Positions 45,745 through 55,357 are shown, counted from the stretch's first letter. The stretch is 64,000 nt of DNA from Bradyrhizobium sp. 1(2017) (GCF_011602485.2 NZ_CP050022.2:620001-684000), one strand, 5' to 3'. Translations and numbers: made by a program. The notes: generated from the sequence alone by a model not told the origin.

Positions 45745-47259
45745 GTGACAGTTGTCCTTCCCACGCCAGCCCAGCTTCGCAGTGTCGCCGAGCAATGCGG
45801 CCTTTCGCTCACCGATGACGACGTCGCCTCGTTCCGCGGCCTGATGCAGGGATCGATCGAGGCCTACAATCTCGTTGCCGCGATGCCGGACGAGCTACCG
45901 GAGGTGAAATATCCGCGCACGCCGGGCTATCGGCCCTCGGCCGAAGAGAACCCGCGCAACGCCTGGTATCGCAAGTCGACGGTGAAGGGCGCCGCCAGCG
46001 GCAAGCTCAAGGGCAAAACCGTCGCGCTGAAGGACAACATCATGCTGGCCGGCGTGCCCATGACCAACGGCTCGTCGACGCTGGAAGGTTATGTGCCCGA
46101 TTTCGACGCCACCATCGTCACGCGCATGCTGGATGCCGGCGCCGAAATCACCGGCAAGGTGCATTGCGAGCATTTCTGCCTGTCCGGCGGCAGTCACACC
46201 GGCTCCTATGGGCCGGTTCATAATCCGCACAAGATGGGCTACTCGGCCGGCGGCTCGTCGTCGGGCTCGGGCGTCGTGGTCGCGCTCGGCGAGGTCGACA
46301 TGGCGATCGGCGGCGATCAGGGCGGCTCGATCCGCATGCCGTCCTCGTTCTGCGGAATCTACGGTATGAAGCCGACCTGGGGCCTCGTGCCCTATACCGG
46401 CATCATGCCGATCGAGATCTATGTCGACCATACCGGCCCGATGACCGCGACGGTCGCCGACAACGCGCTGCTGCTGGAAGTGCTCGCCGGCGACGACGGC
46501 TACGATCCGCGTATCAAGGCGCCGAAGGTCGAGGAATACACCAAGGCGCTCGGCCAGGGCGTCAAGGGGATGAAGATCGGCATCGTCAAGGAAGGCTTCG
46601 AGCAGCCGACCGCGGAGGCCGCGGTGAATGAAAGCGTGCGCGAGGCGGCAAAGCGCTTCAAGGATCTCGGTGCCAGCGTCGAGACGGTGTCGATCCCGAT
46701 GCACCTGCTGGGCGGCGCGATCTGGACCCCGATCGGCACCGAGGGCCTGACCCAGACCATGATGTTCGGCGACGGCTACGGCCTCAGCCGCGGTGACCTC
46801 TATTCGACCTCGCTGATGGATTTCCATCGCGGCTGGCGCCGGCAGGCCGATTCGCTGTCGGAGACCACGAAATTGTTCATGATGCTCGGCACCTACATCA
46901 ACAACAATTTCGGTCCGCGCTTCTACGGCAAGGCGCTCAACATTTCCCGCCGGCTGACCGCGGCCTACGACAAGGCGTTCGGCGACTACGATCTGCTGCT
47001 GATGCCGACCACGCCGATGAAGGCGACCAAGCTGCCGGAGCCCAATGCCAGCCGCGAGGAATACGTTGCCCGCGCGCTCGAGATGATCTCCAACACCGCG
47101 CCGTTCGACATCACCCACCATCCCGCGATGTCGCTGCCCTGCGGCATGGTCGATGGGCTGCCCGTCGGCCTGATGCTCGTCGGCCGCATGTTCGAGGAAT
47201 CCACCATCTATCGCGCCGCACATGCCTTTGAGCAGATCGGCGACTGGAAGAAGATGTGA
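45745..47259 (+). CDS. Amidase-signature-family amidase
   Basis: 504 residues. The Ser-cisSer-Lys triad is complete: Lys96 (TVALKDNI), Ser171 (in SAGGSSSGSG) and Ser195 (GGDQGGSIRMPSS). It hydrolyses an amide to acid plus ammonia; the substrate, linear, aryl or branched, is unknown. GTG 45745 has CAGGAGAG upstream. No gatB/gatC is nearby, so it is not GatA. It is the second gene of the amide cluster. Confidence 0.93.
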   Translation: MTVVLPTPAQLRSVAEQCGLSLTDDDVASFRGLMQGSIEAYNLVAAMPDELPEVKYPRTPGYRPSAEENPRNAWYRKSTVKGAASGKLKGKTVALKDNIMLAGVPMTNGSSTLEGYVPDFDATIVTRMLDAGAEITGKVHCEHFCLSGGSHTGSYGPVHNPHKMGYSAGGSSSGSGVVVALGEVDMAIGGDQGGSIRMPSSFCGIYGMKPTWGLVPYTGIMPIEIYVDHTGPMTATVADNALLLEVLAGDDGYDPRIKAPKVEEYTKALGQGVKGMKIGIVKEGFEQPTAEAAVNESVREAAKRFKDLGASVETVSIPMHLLGGAIWTPIGTEGLTQTMMFGDGYGLSRGDLYSTSLMDFHRGWRRQADSLSETTKLFMMLGTYINNNFGPRFYGKALNISRRLTAAYDKAFGDYDLLLMPTTPMKATKLPEPNASREEYVARALEMISNTAPFDITHHPAMSLPCGMVDGLPVGLMLVGRMFEESTIYRAAHAFEQIGDWKKM

Positions 47260-47291
47260 GAGGTTGTTGATGCAGGCCGGAAGCGCAACGC

Positions 47292-48149
47292 ATGGCTAAC
47301 GCGTTCGTCGCGGCGTTCGAGATCCTGAGCTTCGGCGCGATCATCGTCCTGATCGTGCTGGGGCTCGGCATCATCGCCAGCATGATGGGCATATTCAACT
47401 TCGCGCAGGGCGAGTTCGTCCTGCTCGGGGCCTACATCACCTATCTCGCCTATGCCAAGGGACTGCCGATCTGGGCGGGCATGGCTGCGGCGCCTTTCGT
47501 GGTCGGCGCACTCGGCTTCGTGCTGGAGGCACTGATCATCCGCCGCTTCTACGCCGCGCCGATCGTTGCCATGCTCGGCACCTATGCGCTCGGACTCATC
47601 ATACGCGAGGCCGTGCGCGGCCTGATCGGCGGCTTCTATCTCACGGTACCCGAGCCGATCGGCGGCTCGATCGACATCGGGACCATCCACATCTCGGCGT
47701 GGCGCTTCACCATCATCGTCATCACGCTGCTGGTGATGGGTGGCTGCTATCTCCTGCTGTCGCGCACGAGCTTTGGTCTGCGCATGCGCGCCACGCTGGA
47801 GAATCCGTCGCTGGCGCGCGCCTCGGGCATTTCAACGCCCCTGATGTACGGCGCCACCTTCGCATTCGGCTCCGCACTCGCCGGTCTGGCCGGAGCGCTG
47901 ATCGTGCCGGTGTTCAGCCTCTACGCCGATCTCGGCCTGCGCTTCCTGATCCAGGGCTTCGTCGCGGTCATGGTCGGCGGTGTCGGCTCTTTCATCGGCC
48001 CGGTCGCCGGCGCCGGCGTCATCGGCACGCTCAGCGCGGCGCTGCCCTGGGTGATGGCCCCCGTCGTCGCCGACGTGCTCGTCTTCGTCCTTGCCATTGT
48101 CTTCATCAAATTCCGCCCGCAGGGCCTCATCGCTGGAAAAGGGGTATAG
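47292..48149 (+). CDS. LivH/UrtB-type ABC transporter permease (system 2)
   Basis: 285 residues, multi-pass permease of the HAAT family (GIFNFAQGEFVLLGAYI, then VGGVGSFIGPVAGAG). First permease of the amide importer, 32 bp after the amidase stop. GGAAG precedes the ATG. Inner membrane. Confidence 0.9.
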   Translation: MANAFVAAFEILSFGAIIVLIVLGLGIIASMMGIFNFAQGEFVLLGAYITYLAYAKGLPIWAGMAAAPFVVGALGFVLEALIIRRFYAAPIVAMLGTYALGLIIREAVRGLIGGFYLTVPEPIGGSIDIGTIHISAWRFTIIVITLLVMGGCYLLLSRTSFGLRMRATLENPSLARASGISTPLMYGATFAFGSALAGLAGALIVPVFSLYADLGLRFLIQGFVAVMVGGVGSFIGPVAGAGVIGTLSAALPWVMAPVVADVLVFVLAIVFIKFRPQGLIAGKGV

Positions 48150-48152
48150 TCC

Positions 48153-49370
48153 ATGTTCGATCGCACGCAGTTGTCGCGGCGCCGTTTCCTCTCCAATTTC
48201 GCCTTCGCCTCCGGTGCGGTCGCAACCGGCGTCGGCAGCTGGGTGATTCCGGCGCCCTGGGCCAATGCGGCCGAAGGCCCGATCAAGGTCGGCATCGCCA
48301 CCGACCTCACCGGCCCGATTGCCTATGCCGGAAATGCCGACGCCAACGTCGCCAAGATGGTGATCAAGGAGATCAACGCCGCGGGCGGCCTGCTCGGCCG
48401 TCCGCTCGAGCTCTACATCGAGGACACCGCCTCGAACGAATCCGTCGCCGTCGGCAACGTGCGCAAGCTGATCCAGCGCGACAAGGTCGACATGGTGCTG
48501 GGCGGCATCACGTCCTCGATGCGCAACGCGATCAAGGACCCGATCGTGGCGCGCGGCAAGACGCTCTACATCTATCCGCAGCTCTACGAGGGCAAGGAGT
48601 GCACGCCCTACCTGTTCTGCACCGGCCCGACCCCGGCACAGCAGTGCGACGAGTTCATCCCCTGGCTGATCAAGAACGGCGGCAAGAAGTTCGCGCTGCC
48701 CAGCGCCAACTATGTCTGGCCGCACACGCTCAATGTCTATGCCCGCAAGGTGATCGAGGCGAATGGCGGCGAGGTGGTGTTCGAGGAATACTATCCGCTC
48801 GACCAGGTCGACTTCTCCGCGACCGTCAACCGCATCGTCTCCAACAAGGTCGATGTCGTCTTCAACACCGTCATTCCGCCCGGCGTCGGCCCGTTCTTCA
48901 AGCAGCTCTATGAAGCGGGCTTCCTCAAGAGCGGCGGGCGTCTGGCTTGCGTCTACTATGACGAGAACACGCTCAACATCAATCAGGCCGCCGAGATCGA
49001 GGGGCTCGCGAGCTGCCTCGACTATTTCAAGGTTCTGACCAAGGAAAATCCCTTCGACGCGAAAATCCAGGCGGCCTACGAGAAGGATTTCCCGGGCAAC
49101 TTCCTGTTCGCCGCCGGCAGCGCCGCCACCGGCACTTATCGCGGCCTCAAGCTGTGGGAGGCCGCCGTCAAGGAGGCCGGCAAGATCGACCGTGAGTCCG
49201 TCGCCGCTGCGCTCGACCACGCCAAGATCGCCGAAGGTCCCGGAGGACCTGCCGAGATGGTGCCGGGCAAGCGGCACTGCAAGATGAAGATGTACACGGC
49301 GGTCGCCAAGGGCGGGAACTACGAGATCGTCGCGCGCAGCAGCGGGCTCGTCGATCCCAAGGAATGCTAG
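48153..49370 (+). CDS. UrtA/FmdD-type amide/urea-binding protein (system 2)
   Basis: 405 residues. A Tat-type leader (LSRRRFLSNFAFASG, near 7-21) exports it; the binding fold follows AAEGPIKVGIATDLTGP. The YIYPQLYEGKECTPYLF segment resembles UrtA and AmiC rather than LivJ. Probably binds a short-chain amide or urea and feeds the LivH/LivM pair. It ends in four near-tandem 13-bp repeats. Confidence 0.88.
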   Translation: MFDRTQLSRRRFLSNFAFASGAVATGVGSWVIPAPWANAAEGPIKVGIATDLTGPIAYAGNADANVAKMVIKEINAAGGLLGRPLELYIEDTASNESVAVGNVRKLIQRDKVDMVLGGITSSMRNAIKDPIVARGKTLYIYPQLYEGKECTPYLFCTGPTPAQQCDEFIPWLIKNGGKKFALPSANYVWPHTLNVYARKVIEANGGEVVFEEYYPLDQVDFSATVNRIVSNKVDVVFNTVIPPGVGPFFKQLYEAGFLKSGGRLACVYYDENTLNINQAAEIEGLASCLDYFKVLTKENPFDAKIQAAYEKDFPGNFLFAAGSAATGTYRGLKLWEAAVKEAGKIDRESVAAALDHAKIAEGPGGPAEMVPGKRHCKMKMYTAVAKGGNYEIVARSSGLVDPKEC

Positions 49371-49410
49371 AGTGGAATGCTAAGGTGGAATGCTAAGGTG
49401 GAATGCTGAA
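49359..49410. repeat. 13-bp tandem repeat at the binding-protein/LivM junction
   Basis: Units of GTGGAATGCTAAG occur at 49372-49384 and 49385-49397, with diverged copies at 49359-49371 (which contains the binding-protein stop TAG) and 49398-49410 (which contains the LivM ATG at 49403). Each unit carries a GGAATG or GGTGGAATG sequence that resembles a ribosome-binding site and start. Confidence 0.85.
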
Positions 49411-50494
49411 GCCGATGAGCGTGGTAAGACAGGCCGTGGTCGCCGACGCCGGCGACGAAGCGGGCGGCGCAATGGCTGAAGGCGCTGCGGCGGGACAAGC
49501 TGCGGCGGGACGAAAAGTCCTGCCGATCGTCGAGGTCGTCGTGCTCCTCGCGGCGCTGCTGGCGCCGCTGGTGCTGCAGGACTATCTCACCGTGTTCGCA
49601 ACGCGCGTGATCATCCTGGCGCTGTTCGCGCTGTCGTTCGACCTCGTCTGGGGCTATGCCGGCATCATGAGCTTCGGCCAGGCCCTGTTCTTCGGCTCGG
49701 CCGGCTATGGCGTCGGGCTGCTTGCGCGCGATCTCGACGTCACCAACATCTTCCTGGTGCTGCCGGCGGGCACGCTGATCGGCCTGACCTTCGCGCTGCT
49801 GCTCGGCGGCTTCCTGCTGCTGGGGCGGCATCCCTCCAGCGTGATCTTCGTCTCGCTGGGCACGCTGACCGGCTCCTACGCCGCCGACCGCCTGGCACGT
49901 GGCTGGTATTATCTCGGCGGCCAGAACGGCATCCCCTCGATCGCGCCGATGTCGCTTGGGTCATACGAGTTCACGGAGGGGCCGTCCTTCTATTATCTCG
50001 TGCTCGGCATCCTCGTCGTGGTCTACCTGCTCTGCCGTTTCCTGGTGCGCTCGCAATTCGGCCTTGCGCTCGCGGGCCTGCGCGAGAACGAGCAACGCAT
50101 CGCCTTTTTCGGCTACAAGGCCCAGCACCTCAAAGCCATCATCTTCGCCATCGGCGGCGCCATCGCCGGCCTAGCCGGCAGCCTTTACGCTTTCCACGAA
50201 GGCTTCGTCTGGCCCAACATGGTCGGCGTCGTGGTCTCGACCCAGGTGGTGCTCTACGTGCTGTTCGGCGGCTCCGGCACGCTGATCGGCGCCGTCATCG
50301 GCACCGTCATCGTCGAAGGCGTCAGCTTCTGGCTGTCGGACAATTACCGCGAGATCTGGCCGATCATTCTGGGATTGCTGCTGCTGCTCGTGATCCTGTT
50401 CCGGCCGCTCGGCCTGATCAGTTTTGTCCTCGGCGAGCGCGAACGCGTCGGCAGCTTCGGTGCCAGGTCCAGGGAGACACGCGATGCTCCTTGA
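49403..50494 (+). CDS. LivM/UrtC-type ABC transporter permease (system 2)
   Basis: 363 residues. Multi-pass permease of the HAAT family (YAGIMSFGQALFFGSAGYG; VLFGGSGTLIGAVIGTVI). ATG 49403 lies in the last copy of the 13-bp repeat. The first 45 residues are an Ala/Gly-rich cytoplasmic extension; the true start could be ATG 49415. Confidence 0.88.
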   Translation: MLKPMSVVRQAVVADAGDEAGGAMAEGAAAGQAAAGRKVLPIVEVVVLLAALLAPLVLQDYLTVFATRVIILALFALSFDLVWGYAGIMSFGQALFFGSAGYGVGLLARDLDVTNIFLVLPAGTLIGLTFALLLGGFLLLGRHPSSVIFVSLGTLTGSYAADRLARGWYYLGGQNGIPSIAPMSLGSYEFTEGPSFYYLVLGILVVVYLLCRFLVRSQFGLALAGLRENEQRIAFFGYKAQHLKAIIFAIGGAIAGLAGSLYAFHEGFVWPNMVGVVVSTQVVLYVLFGGSGTLIGAVIGTVIVEGVSFWLSDNYREIWPIILGLLLLLVILFRPLGLISFVLGERERVGSFGARSRETRDAP

Positions 50495-51215
50495 GGCCGC
50501 GGGTATCAAGAAGGTCTTCGGCAAGCTCACTGCGCTCGATGGCGCGGCGCTCACCGTCGGCGAGAACGAGTTTCACGGGCTGATCGGTCCGAACGGCTCC
50601 GGCAAGAGCACGCTGATGAAATGCATCGCCGGCGCCGAGGTGCCGACGCAGGGCAAGGTGAGCTTCGTCAACACCGACATCACCGGATTCACGCCGACCG
50701 AGCGCGCCCGGACCGGCATGAGCCTGAAATTCCAGATCACGTCCGTGCTGCCGTCGCTGACGCTCTACGACAACATCCTGCTCGCGCTGCAGGCGCAATG
50801 CTCGCTGTTCGATCTCGTCTTCTCGCGCACGCGCGGCGCGCTGCACGATCAGGTCATGACCATGCTGAGGCAATTCCGCCTCGCCGACCGCGCCTTCGAC
50901 GCGGCCGCCGCGCTGTCGCACGGCCAGCAGCAATGGCTGGAGATCGCGATGGCGCTGGCCGGCAAGCCGAAACTGTTGCTGCTGGACGAGCCGACCGGCG
51001 GCATGAGCCTCGAGGAGCGCCGCGTCACCGGCGAGCTGCTCCAGCCGATCAAGCAGCATTGCTCGCTCGTCATCGTCGAGCACGACCTCGATTTCATCCG
51101 CGACATCTGCGATCGCCTCACCGTGCTCGACCAGGGCAAGGTGCTGGCCTCGGGCACCGTGTCCGAGATCCAGGCCAACAAGTCCGTCCAGGAGATTTAT
51201 CTGCGCCGTGCCTGA
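50484..51215 (+). CDS. LivG/UrtD-type ABC ATPase (system 2)
   Basis: 243 residues. Walker A GPNGSGKST; signature LSHGQQQWLEIAM (like UrtD LSHGQKQWLEIG); Walker B KLLLLDEPTGGM. ATG 50484 has AGGGAGA upstream and overlaps the LivM stop. The signature supports the urea/amide branch over branched-chain amino acids. Confidence 0.9.
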   Translation: MLLEAAGIKKVFGKLTALDGAALTVGENEFHGLIGPNGSGKSTLMKCIAGAEVPTQGKVSFVNTDITGFTPTERARTGMSLKFQITSVLPSLTLYDNILLALQAQCSLFDLVFSRTRGALHDQVMTMLRQFRLADRAFDAAAALSHGQQQWLEIAMALAGKPKLLLLDEPTGGMSLEERRVTGELLQPIKQHCSLVIVEHDLDFIRDICDRLTVLDQGKVLASGTVSEIQANKSVQEIYLRRA

Positions 51216-51909
51216 GCAAGAGTTTCTCGACATTCGGCATCTCGACGCCGGCTATGGCCGCAGCCAGGTGCTGTTCGACGTCAGCCTCGGCATTCCCTGG
51301 CGCGGCGGCGTCGCCGTGCTCGGCCGCAACGGCGCCGGCAAGACCACGTTGATGAAGACCATCGTCGGCGAGCTGCCGGCCTGGAAGGGCCAGGTCGCCT
51401 TCGACGGCCGCGACATCAGCCGCCGCGCCACCCAGGAGCGCGTGCGCGCCGGCATCGGCTACGTGCCGCAGGAGCATTCGGTGTTCGCGCGCCTGTCGGT
51501 GCGCGACAATCTCGCGGTCGGCTCGCTCGCGCGCAAGGATGCCTCCGCGGTCGATCGCGTGCTGACCATCTTCCCGAAGCTCGGCCAGCGCCTCGACCAG
51601 CCCGCCGGCACGCTCTCCGGCGGCGAGCGCAAGATGCTGGCCATCGGCCGCGCCATGCTGGGCGATCCCAAGCTGCTGCTGCTGGATGAGCCGACCGAAG
51701 GCGTCTGGATCGGCGTGATCGAGGAGATCACCGAGCGCCTGATCGAGCTTGCCAAGACCATCGCCGTCATCATCGTCGAGCAGCATCTCGATTTGGCGCT
51801 CCGCGTCGCCGACTACGCCTACGTCCTCGACCGCGGCAGGGTCGCGCTGCAAGGCGAAGCGGGCCAGGTGAGGGGCAATCCGGAGCTGATGCGGTACCTG
51901 GCGCCGTAG
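51208..51909 (+). CDS. LivF/UrtE-type ABC ATPase (system 2)
   Basis: 233 residues. Walker A GRNGAGKTTLM; signature LSGGERKML; Walker B LLLLDEPTEGVW. GTG 51208 overlaps the preceding stop by eight bases. Last gene of the amide importer. Confidence 0.9.
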   Translation: MPEQEFLDIRHLDAGYGRSQVLFDVSLGIPWRGGVAVLGRNGAGKTTLMKTIVGELPAWKGQVAFDGRDISRRATQERVRAGIGYVPQEHSVFARLSVRDNLAVGSLARKDASAVDRVLTIFPKLGQRLDQPAGTLSGGERKMLAIGRAMLGDPKLLLLDEPTEGVWIGVIEEITERLIELAKTIAVIIVEQHLDLALRVADYAYVLDRGRVALQGEAGQVRGNPELMRYLAP

Positions 51910-51965
51910 GAAGTCAGTCGCCTCTTGCTTGTGACTGAGGGCAGCGCTCTCAACCCACCTCAACT

Positions 51966-52062
51966 GTCATGCCCCGCGACGGCGGGGCATCCAGCAGGCC
52001 GCGGCTTCGCGGTTCAATCACTCCTCCGGAATACTGGATCGCCCGCCTTCGCGGGCGATGAC
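51966..52062. repeat. REP-like inverted pair after the amide operon
   Basis: GTCATGCCCCG...CCAG (51966-51994) faces CTGGATCGCCC...GCGATGAC (52034-52062). Same layout as the other REP pairs. It sits between two convergent transcription units. Confidence 0.65.
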
Positions 52063-52100
52063 GGCGGAGAGTGGAGCGTGGGCGAAAGTCTAGCGCGCGC

Positions 52101-53705
52101 CTACTTCATCGCCCCAAACCGGCTGTCGAACGAATTCGACTGCATCACCGGCGCGGCTCCCATGATCTGCGTCGCTTCACCTGCACCGTCCGACGGTTTC
52201 AGCGCCGGGCGCGTTGCGGCGAGGCGGGTGTCGGGCTGCGGCTTCGGCGGCTCGACGGGCTTGGCGGCCGCAACGGTCGGCTTCGGGGCCTCCTTCGCAG
52301 CGTCTTTTGACTTGTCATGGCCCGGCACGAAGCGGGTCACTGCAGCCTTGAGCCGCGACGCTGCCGTGGGTGGCGCCGTGGTCGTCTGGGCCGGCGCCAC
52401 GGACGCCGTGGCCTGCGGCGGGGGAGGCGCGGTCGTAGCTGTGGTATCGGCGGCGCCCAGGCCCATCTTGCGGCCGAGGTTGGAGAAGAAGCCGCCGGAT
52501 TTCTCGGCAGGCTGAGCCGCGGCGACGCGCGTGCCGGCCGCGGGCGCGCTGACCGCGACGACCGGCTCTTCCTGCGGTGACGGCGCGGACGCCACGGAAT
52601 CGAGGTTCGGCTTGGGCGGATTGACGTGGCCGGGGATCGTGCCCGGCGCCTTCGCCATCGCCAGCATCTGCAGCGTGGTGCCTTCGGCGCCTTCCGACAG
52701 GCCGGTCGAGCCTTCCGGAATCTTGGCGGCGAACACCTTGTTCATGCCGCCGTCGATGCCGGTGTTCATCCGCGCCATCGGCGTGCCCTTGGCCACGAGC
52801 CTGGCATATTCGGTCTCGTCCTTGGCCTGCTTCTGGCGCACCGCGCTGGCGATCTCCTCGGGGATCACATAGGCCGGGCACTTTGCCGAGGCGTCGAACA
52901 CCGGGTCGCGCTTGGCGTCGGCCGGCTTGGCGGCGTCGAAGACGTACTTCTTCTCGCAGAAATCGACCTTCGGCTCCTGCCGCGTCACCTCGAAATGATC
53001 ATAGCCTTCCTTGATCATCTTCCAGAACGGCATGTTCGGGTTGTTCCGGTGCTTGGCCATGTTCACCGGCGTCATCTTGAACGGATAGGCTTGGAGCTGG
53101 AACGCCTTCTGGCCGCCGAAGAAGGATTCGCGCCCGAGCGAATAGATCTCCGCGATCTGCTCGTCGGTCATGGCGTAGCAGCCGCGCGACGAACAATCGC
53201 CATGCACCATCAGCTGCGAGCCGGTGCGCCCAAGCGCCTTGTCGAACGCGTTCGGGTAACCCGTGTTGAAGGAGAGGTAATAGGCCGATTGCGGATTCAT
53301 CTGGCCCGGATTGATCGAGTAGAATCCTTCCGGCGCCTGACGGTCGCCTTCGCGCACCTTGGGGCCGAGATCGCCCGACCAGCGGCAGATCGGATAGGTC
53401 TTGAGCAGCGCGAACTGGCCCGAGCGGGTCTGCTTCCAGACCTCGAGCTCGGCCTCCTGCTTGAACAGGCGAACCAGGATCGGCGATTGCAGATCCATGT
53501 CCTTCTCGGTCATCGCGGCAAGCAGCTTCGGCGGCACCGGCTGGTTGGCCTTGGCGTTGGTCGCGAGCGAGACCTGGTCGCTATTGCAGCCGGCCAAAAG
53601 ACCGCCGGCCATCATCAGCGCAACCGAAGCCAAAAGCGCGCGAGCAAGCGAACGAGAAATCAAGATGGACCCCACACCGTGCCGGGCAGAAAGCGCGAAC
53701 CCCAA
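52101..53705 (-). CDS. L,D-transpeptidase (YkuD/YafK-like) lipoprotein
   Basis: 534 residues. Lipobox LLAGC (Cys40) marks a lipoprotein. The YkuD domain (about 75-290) has the catalytic HGDCSSRGC. The C-terminal half is disordered and rich in Ala/Pro/Thr. It probably forms 3-3 or protein crosslinks in peptidoglycan. The exact start is uncertain; downstream GTG/TTG codons are possible. Confidence 0.88.
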   Translation of the reverse strand: MGFALSARHGVGSILISRSLARALLASVALMMAGGLLAGCNSDQVSLATNAKANQPVPPKLLAAMTEKDMDLQSPILVRLFKQEAELEVWKQTRSGQFALLKTYPICRWSGDLGPKVREGDRQAPEGFYSINPGQMNPQSAYYLSFNTGYPNAFDKALGRTGSQLMVHGDCSSRGCYAMTDEQIAEIYSLGRESFFGGQKAFQLQAYPFKMTPVNMAKHRNNPNMPFWKMIKEGYDHFEVTRQEPKVDFCEKKYVFDAAKPADAKRDPVFDASAKCPAYVIPEEIASAVRQKQAKDETEYARLVAKGTPMARMNTGIDGGMNKVFAAKIPEGSTGLSEGAEGTTLQMLAMAKAPGTIPGHVNPPKPNLDSVASAPSPQEEPVVAVSAPAAGTRVAAAQPAEKSGGFFSNLGRKMGLGAADTTATTAPPPPQATASVAPAQTTTAPPTAASRLKAAVTRFVPGHDKSKDAAKEAPKPTVAAAKPVEPPKPQPDTRLAATRPALKPSDGAGEATQIMGAAPVMQSNSFDSRFGAMK

Positions 53706-54119
53706 TTCTTGTGGAGCATGATCCGACCGGCGAACCGGACCCGTCGTGACGGGCTTTCTCGCATCACGCTCCAGCGCTTATGCCCTGAAGCCATTGATTA
53801 AAATTCTAACCTCTGGGTCATGTGGTCGCAACCCGAGCGGGGATCACGAGCCCGTTGGCCCATCGGCATGGTCAACGAAGACTAAATGGACGCGACTTTG
53901 GGCCTTACTTGGGCCTTCCGGCCCATCAGGGACTCAGATCGCCGATTTGGGCAAAAAAAGGGTTAATGCGGGGTTACCGGGGTGGTCCCGCGTGCCCGGA
54001 CGCGGGTGCCGCGCGTCAGCGGTGCGACGCAGAGCAGGGGCCCAGGCTTGGGGAGGGTCCCGGGTCTGCGCCGCAGCGTTTCACGCCGCAGCGCGTCCGG
54101 GACACGGAAACCAGCCGAA
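53706..54119. other. 414-bp gene-free region upstream of the L,D-transpeptidase, with a REP element
   Basis: No supported gene. The first part should hold the transpeptidase promoter. From 53984 to 54107, a REP-like element has GGTCCCGCGTGCCCGG near its left and GCGTCCGGGACACGG near its right. It lies downstream of accA. Confidence 0.5.
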
Positions 54120-55082
54120 TCAGCCCAGTTTGCGGCCGATATCGAGGAATTTCTGCCGGCGCTGCTTGCGGATGGCGTCGCCGTCGAGGCCCCGGAGCTC
54201 GTCAAAGGCCTTGGCGATGGCATCGCCGGTGGTGGCGATCATGGCGGCGGGGTCGCGATGGGCGCCGCCGACCGGCTCCTTGAGGATCTGATCGATCACC
54301 CCGAACCGGAGCATGTCCTGGGCCGTGATCTTCATGTTGTTGGCGGCTTCCTGCGCCTTGGTGCCGTCGCGCCAGAGGATGGAGGAGGCGGCCTCCGGCG
54401 AGATCACGCTGTAGATCGCGTGCTCCAGCATCAACACCTTGTTGGCGGTGGTGATGGCGATGGCGCCGCCCGACATGCCCTCCCCGGTGATGATGGCGAC
54501 GTTCGGCACGGTCAGCGCGAGGCACGCATCCGTCGAGCGCGCGATCGCCTCGGCCTGGCCCCGCTCCTCGGCGCCGATGCCGGGATAGGCGCCGGCGGAA
54601 TCGGCGAGTGACAGCACCGGCAGGCCGAACCGCTCCGCCATCTCCATCAGCCGCACGCATTTGCGATAGCCTTCGGGCCGCGCCATGCCGAAATTGTGCC
54701 GGATGCGGCTCTCGGTGGAATCGCCCTTTTCCTGGCCCATCACGCAGATCGGCTCGCCGCGGAAGCGGCCGAAGCCGGCGACCAGCGCCTCGTCCTCGCC
54801 GAACTTGCGATCGCCGGCCAGCGGGGTGAATTCGGTGATCAGGCCCTTGATGAAGTCGTTGAAATGCGGCCGCTGCGGATGCCGCGCCACCAGCGTCTTC
54901 TGCCACGGCGTCAGGTTCAGATAGAGATCGGCCAGCGCCTGCGCCGCCTTGTCCTCGATCCGCCCTATCTCATCAGTGATGTCGGTGCCGGAGGCTGCAA
55001 GCGTGCGCAACTCGTCGACCTTGGAGTCGAGCTCGGCGACGGGCTTTTCGAAGTCGAGATAGCTGCGCATCTGGTCTTGCAT
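54120..55082 (-). CDS. accA: Acetyl-CoA carboxylase carboxyltransferase alpha subunit
   Basis: 320 residues, the standard AccA length. GDSTESRIRHNFGMARPEGYRKCVRL and ADSAGAYPGIGAEERGQAEAIA are conserved. Together with AccD it transfers carboxyl from biotin to acetyl-CoA, the first step of fatty-acid synthesis. ATG 55082 gives MQDQMRSYLDFEKP, the usual start. Confidence 0.97.
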   Translation of the reverse strand: MQDQMRSYLDFEKPVAELDSKVDELRTLAASGTDITDEIGRIEDKAAQALADLYLNLTPWQKTLVARHPQRPHFNDFIKGLITEFTPLAGDRKFGEDEALVAGFGRFRGEPICVMGQEKGDSTESRIRHNFGMARPEGYRKCVRLMEMAERFGLPVLSLADSAGAYPGIGAEERGQAEAIARSTDACLALTVPNVAIITGEGMSGGAIAITTANKVLMLEHAIYSVISPEAASSILWRDGTKAQEAANNMKITAQDMLRFGVIDQILKEPVGGAHRDPAAMIATTGDAIAKAFDELRGLDGDAIRKQRRQKFLDIGRKLG

Positions 55083-55270
55083 CAACTCAATATAGAGGGA
55101 CGGGGCTCGAGAGCGAAGCGAGGTTGGGGCCGCGAAGATAAGTGTAGCGTCTTCAATGGTTTGGCTTGTGCGCTCCCGGCAGCTGGCCAAATCAATCATG
55201 AGGCCACGGCTCTTTCTGCGGAGATGTGGCCGAAGTCAAGGCGGTTTCGCCGGGTGCTCGTAGCTTGTCG

Positions 55271-55346
55271 CCCGGATGAGCGAAGCGAAATCCGGGGCGG
55301 GTCGTGCCTTTGGCGCCGATCCCGGATGTCGCTTCGCTCATCCGGG
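55271..55346. repeat. REP-like 18-bp inverted repeat between accA and xerD
   Basis: CCCGGATGAGCGAAGCGA (55271-55288) and its exact complement TCGCTTCGCTCATCCGGG (55329-55346), 40 bp apart. Different sequence from the GTCGTCCC class. Confidence 0.8.
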
Positions 55347-55357
55347 CTACGGGAGAT

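Noticed and set aside
45745..47259. Amidase as GatA of glutamyl-tRNA amidotransferase
   Set aside because: No gatB or gatC nearby; the context is an amide importer.
49359..49410. 13-bp tandem repeats as CRISPR
   Set aside because: Units are too short and contiguous, with no spacers and no cas genes.
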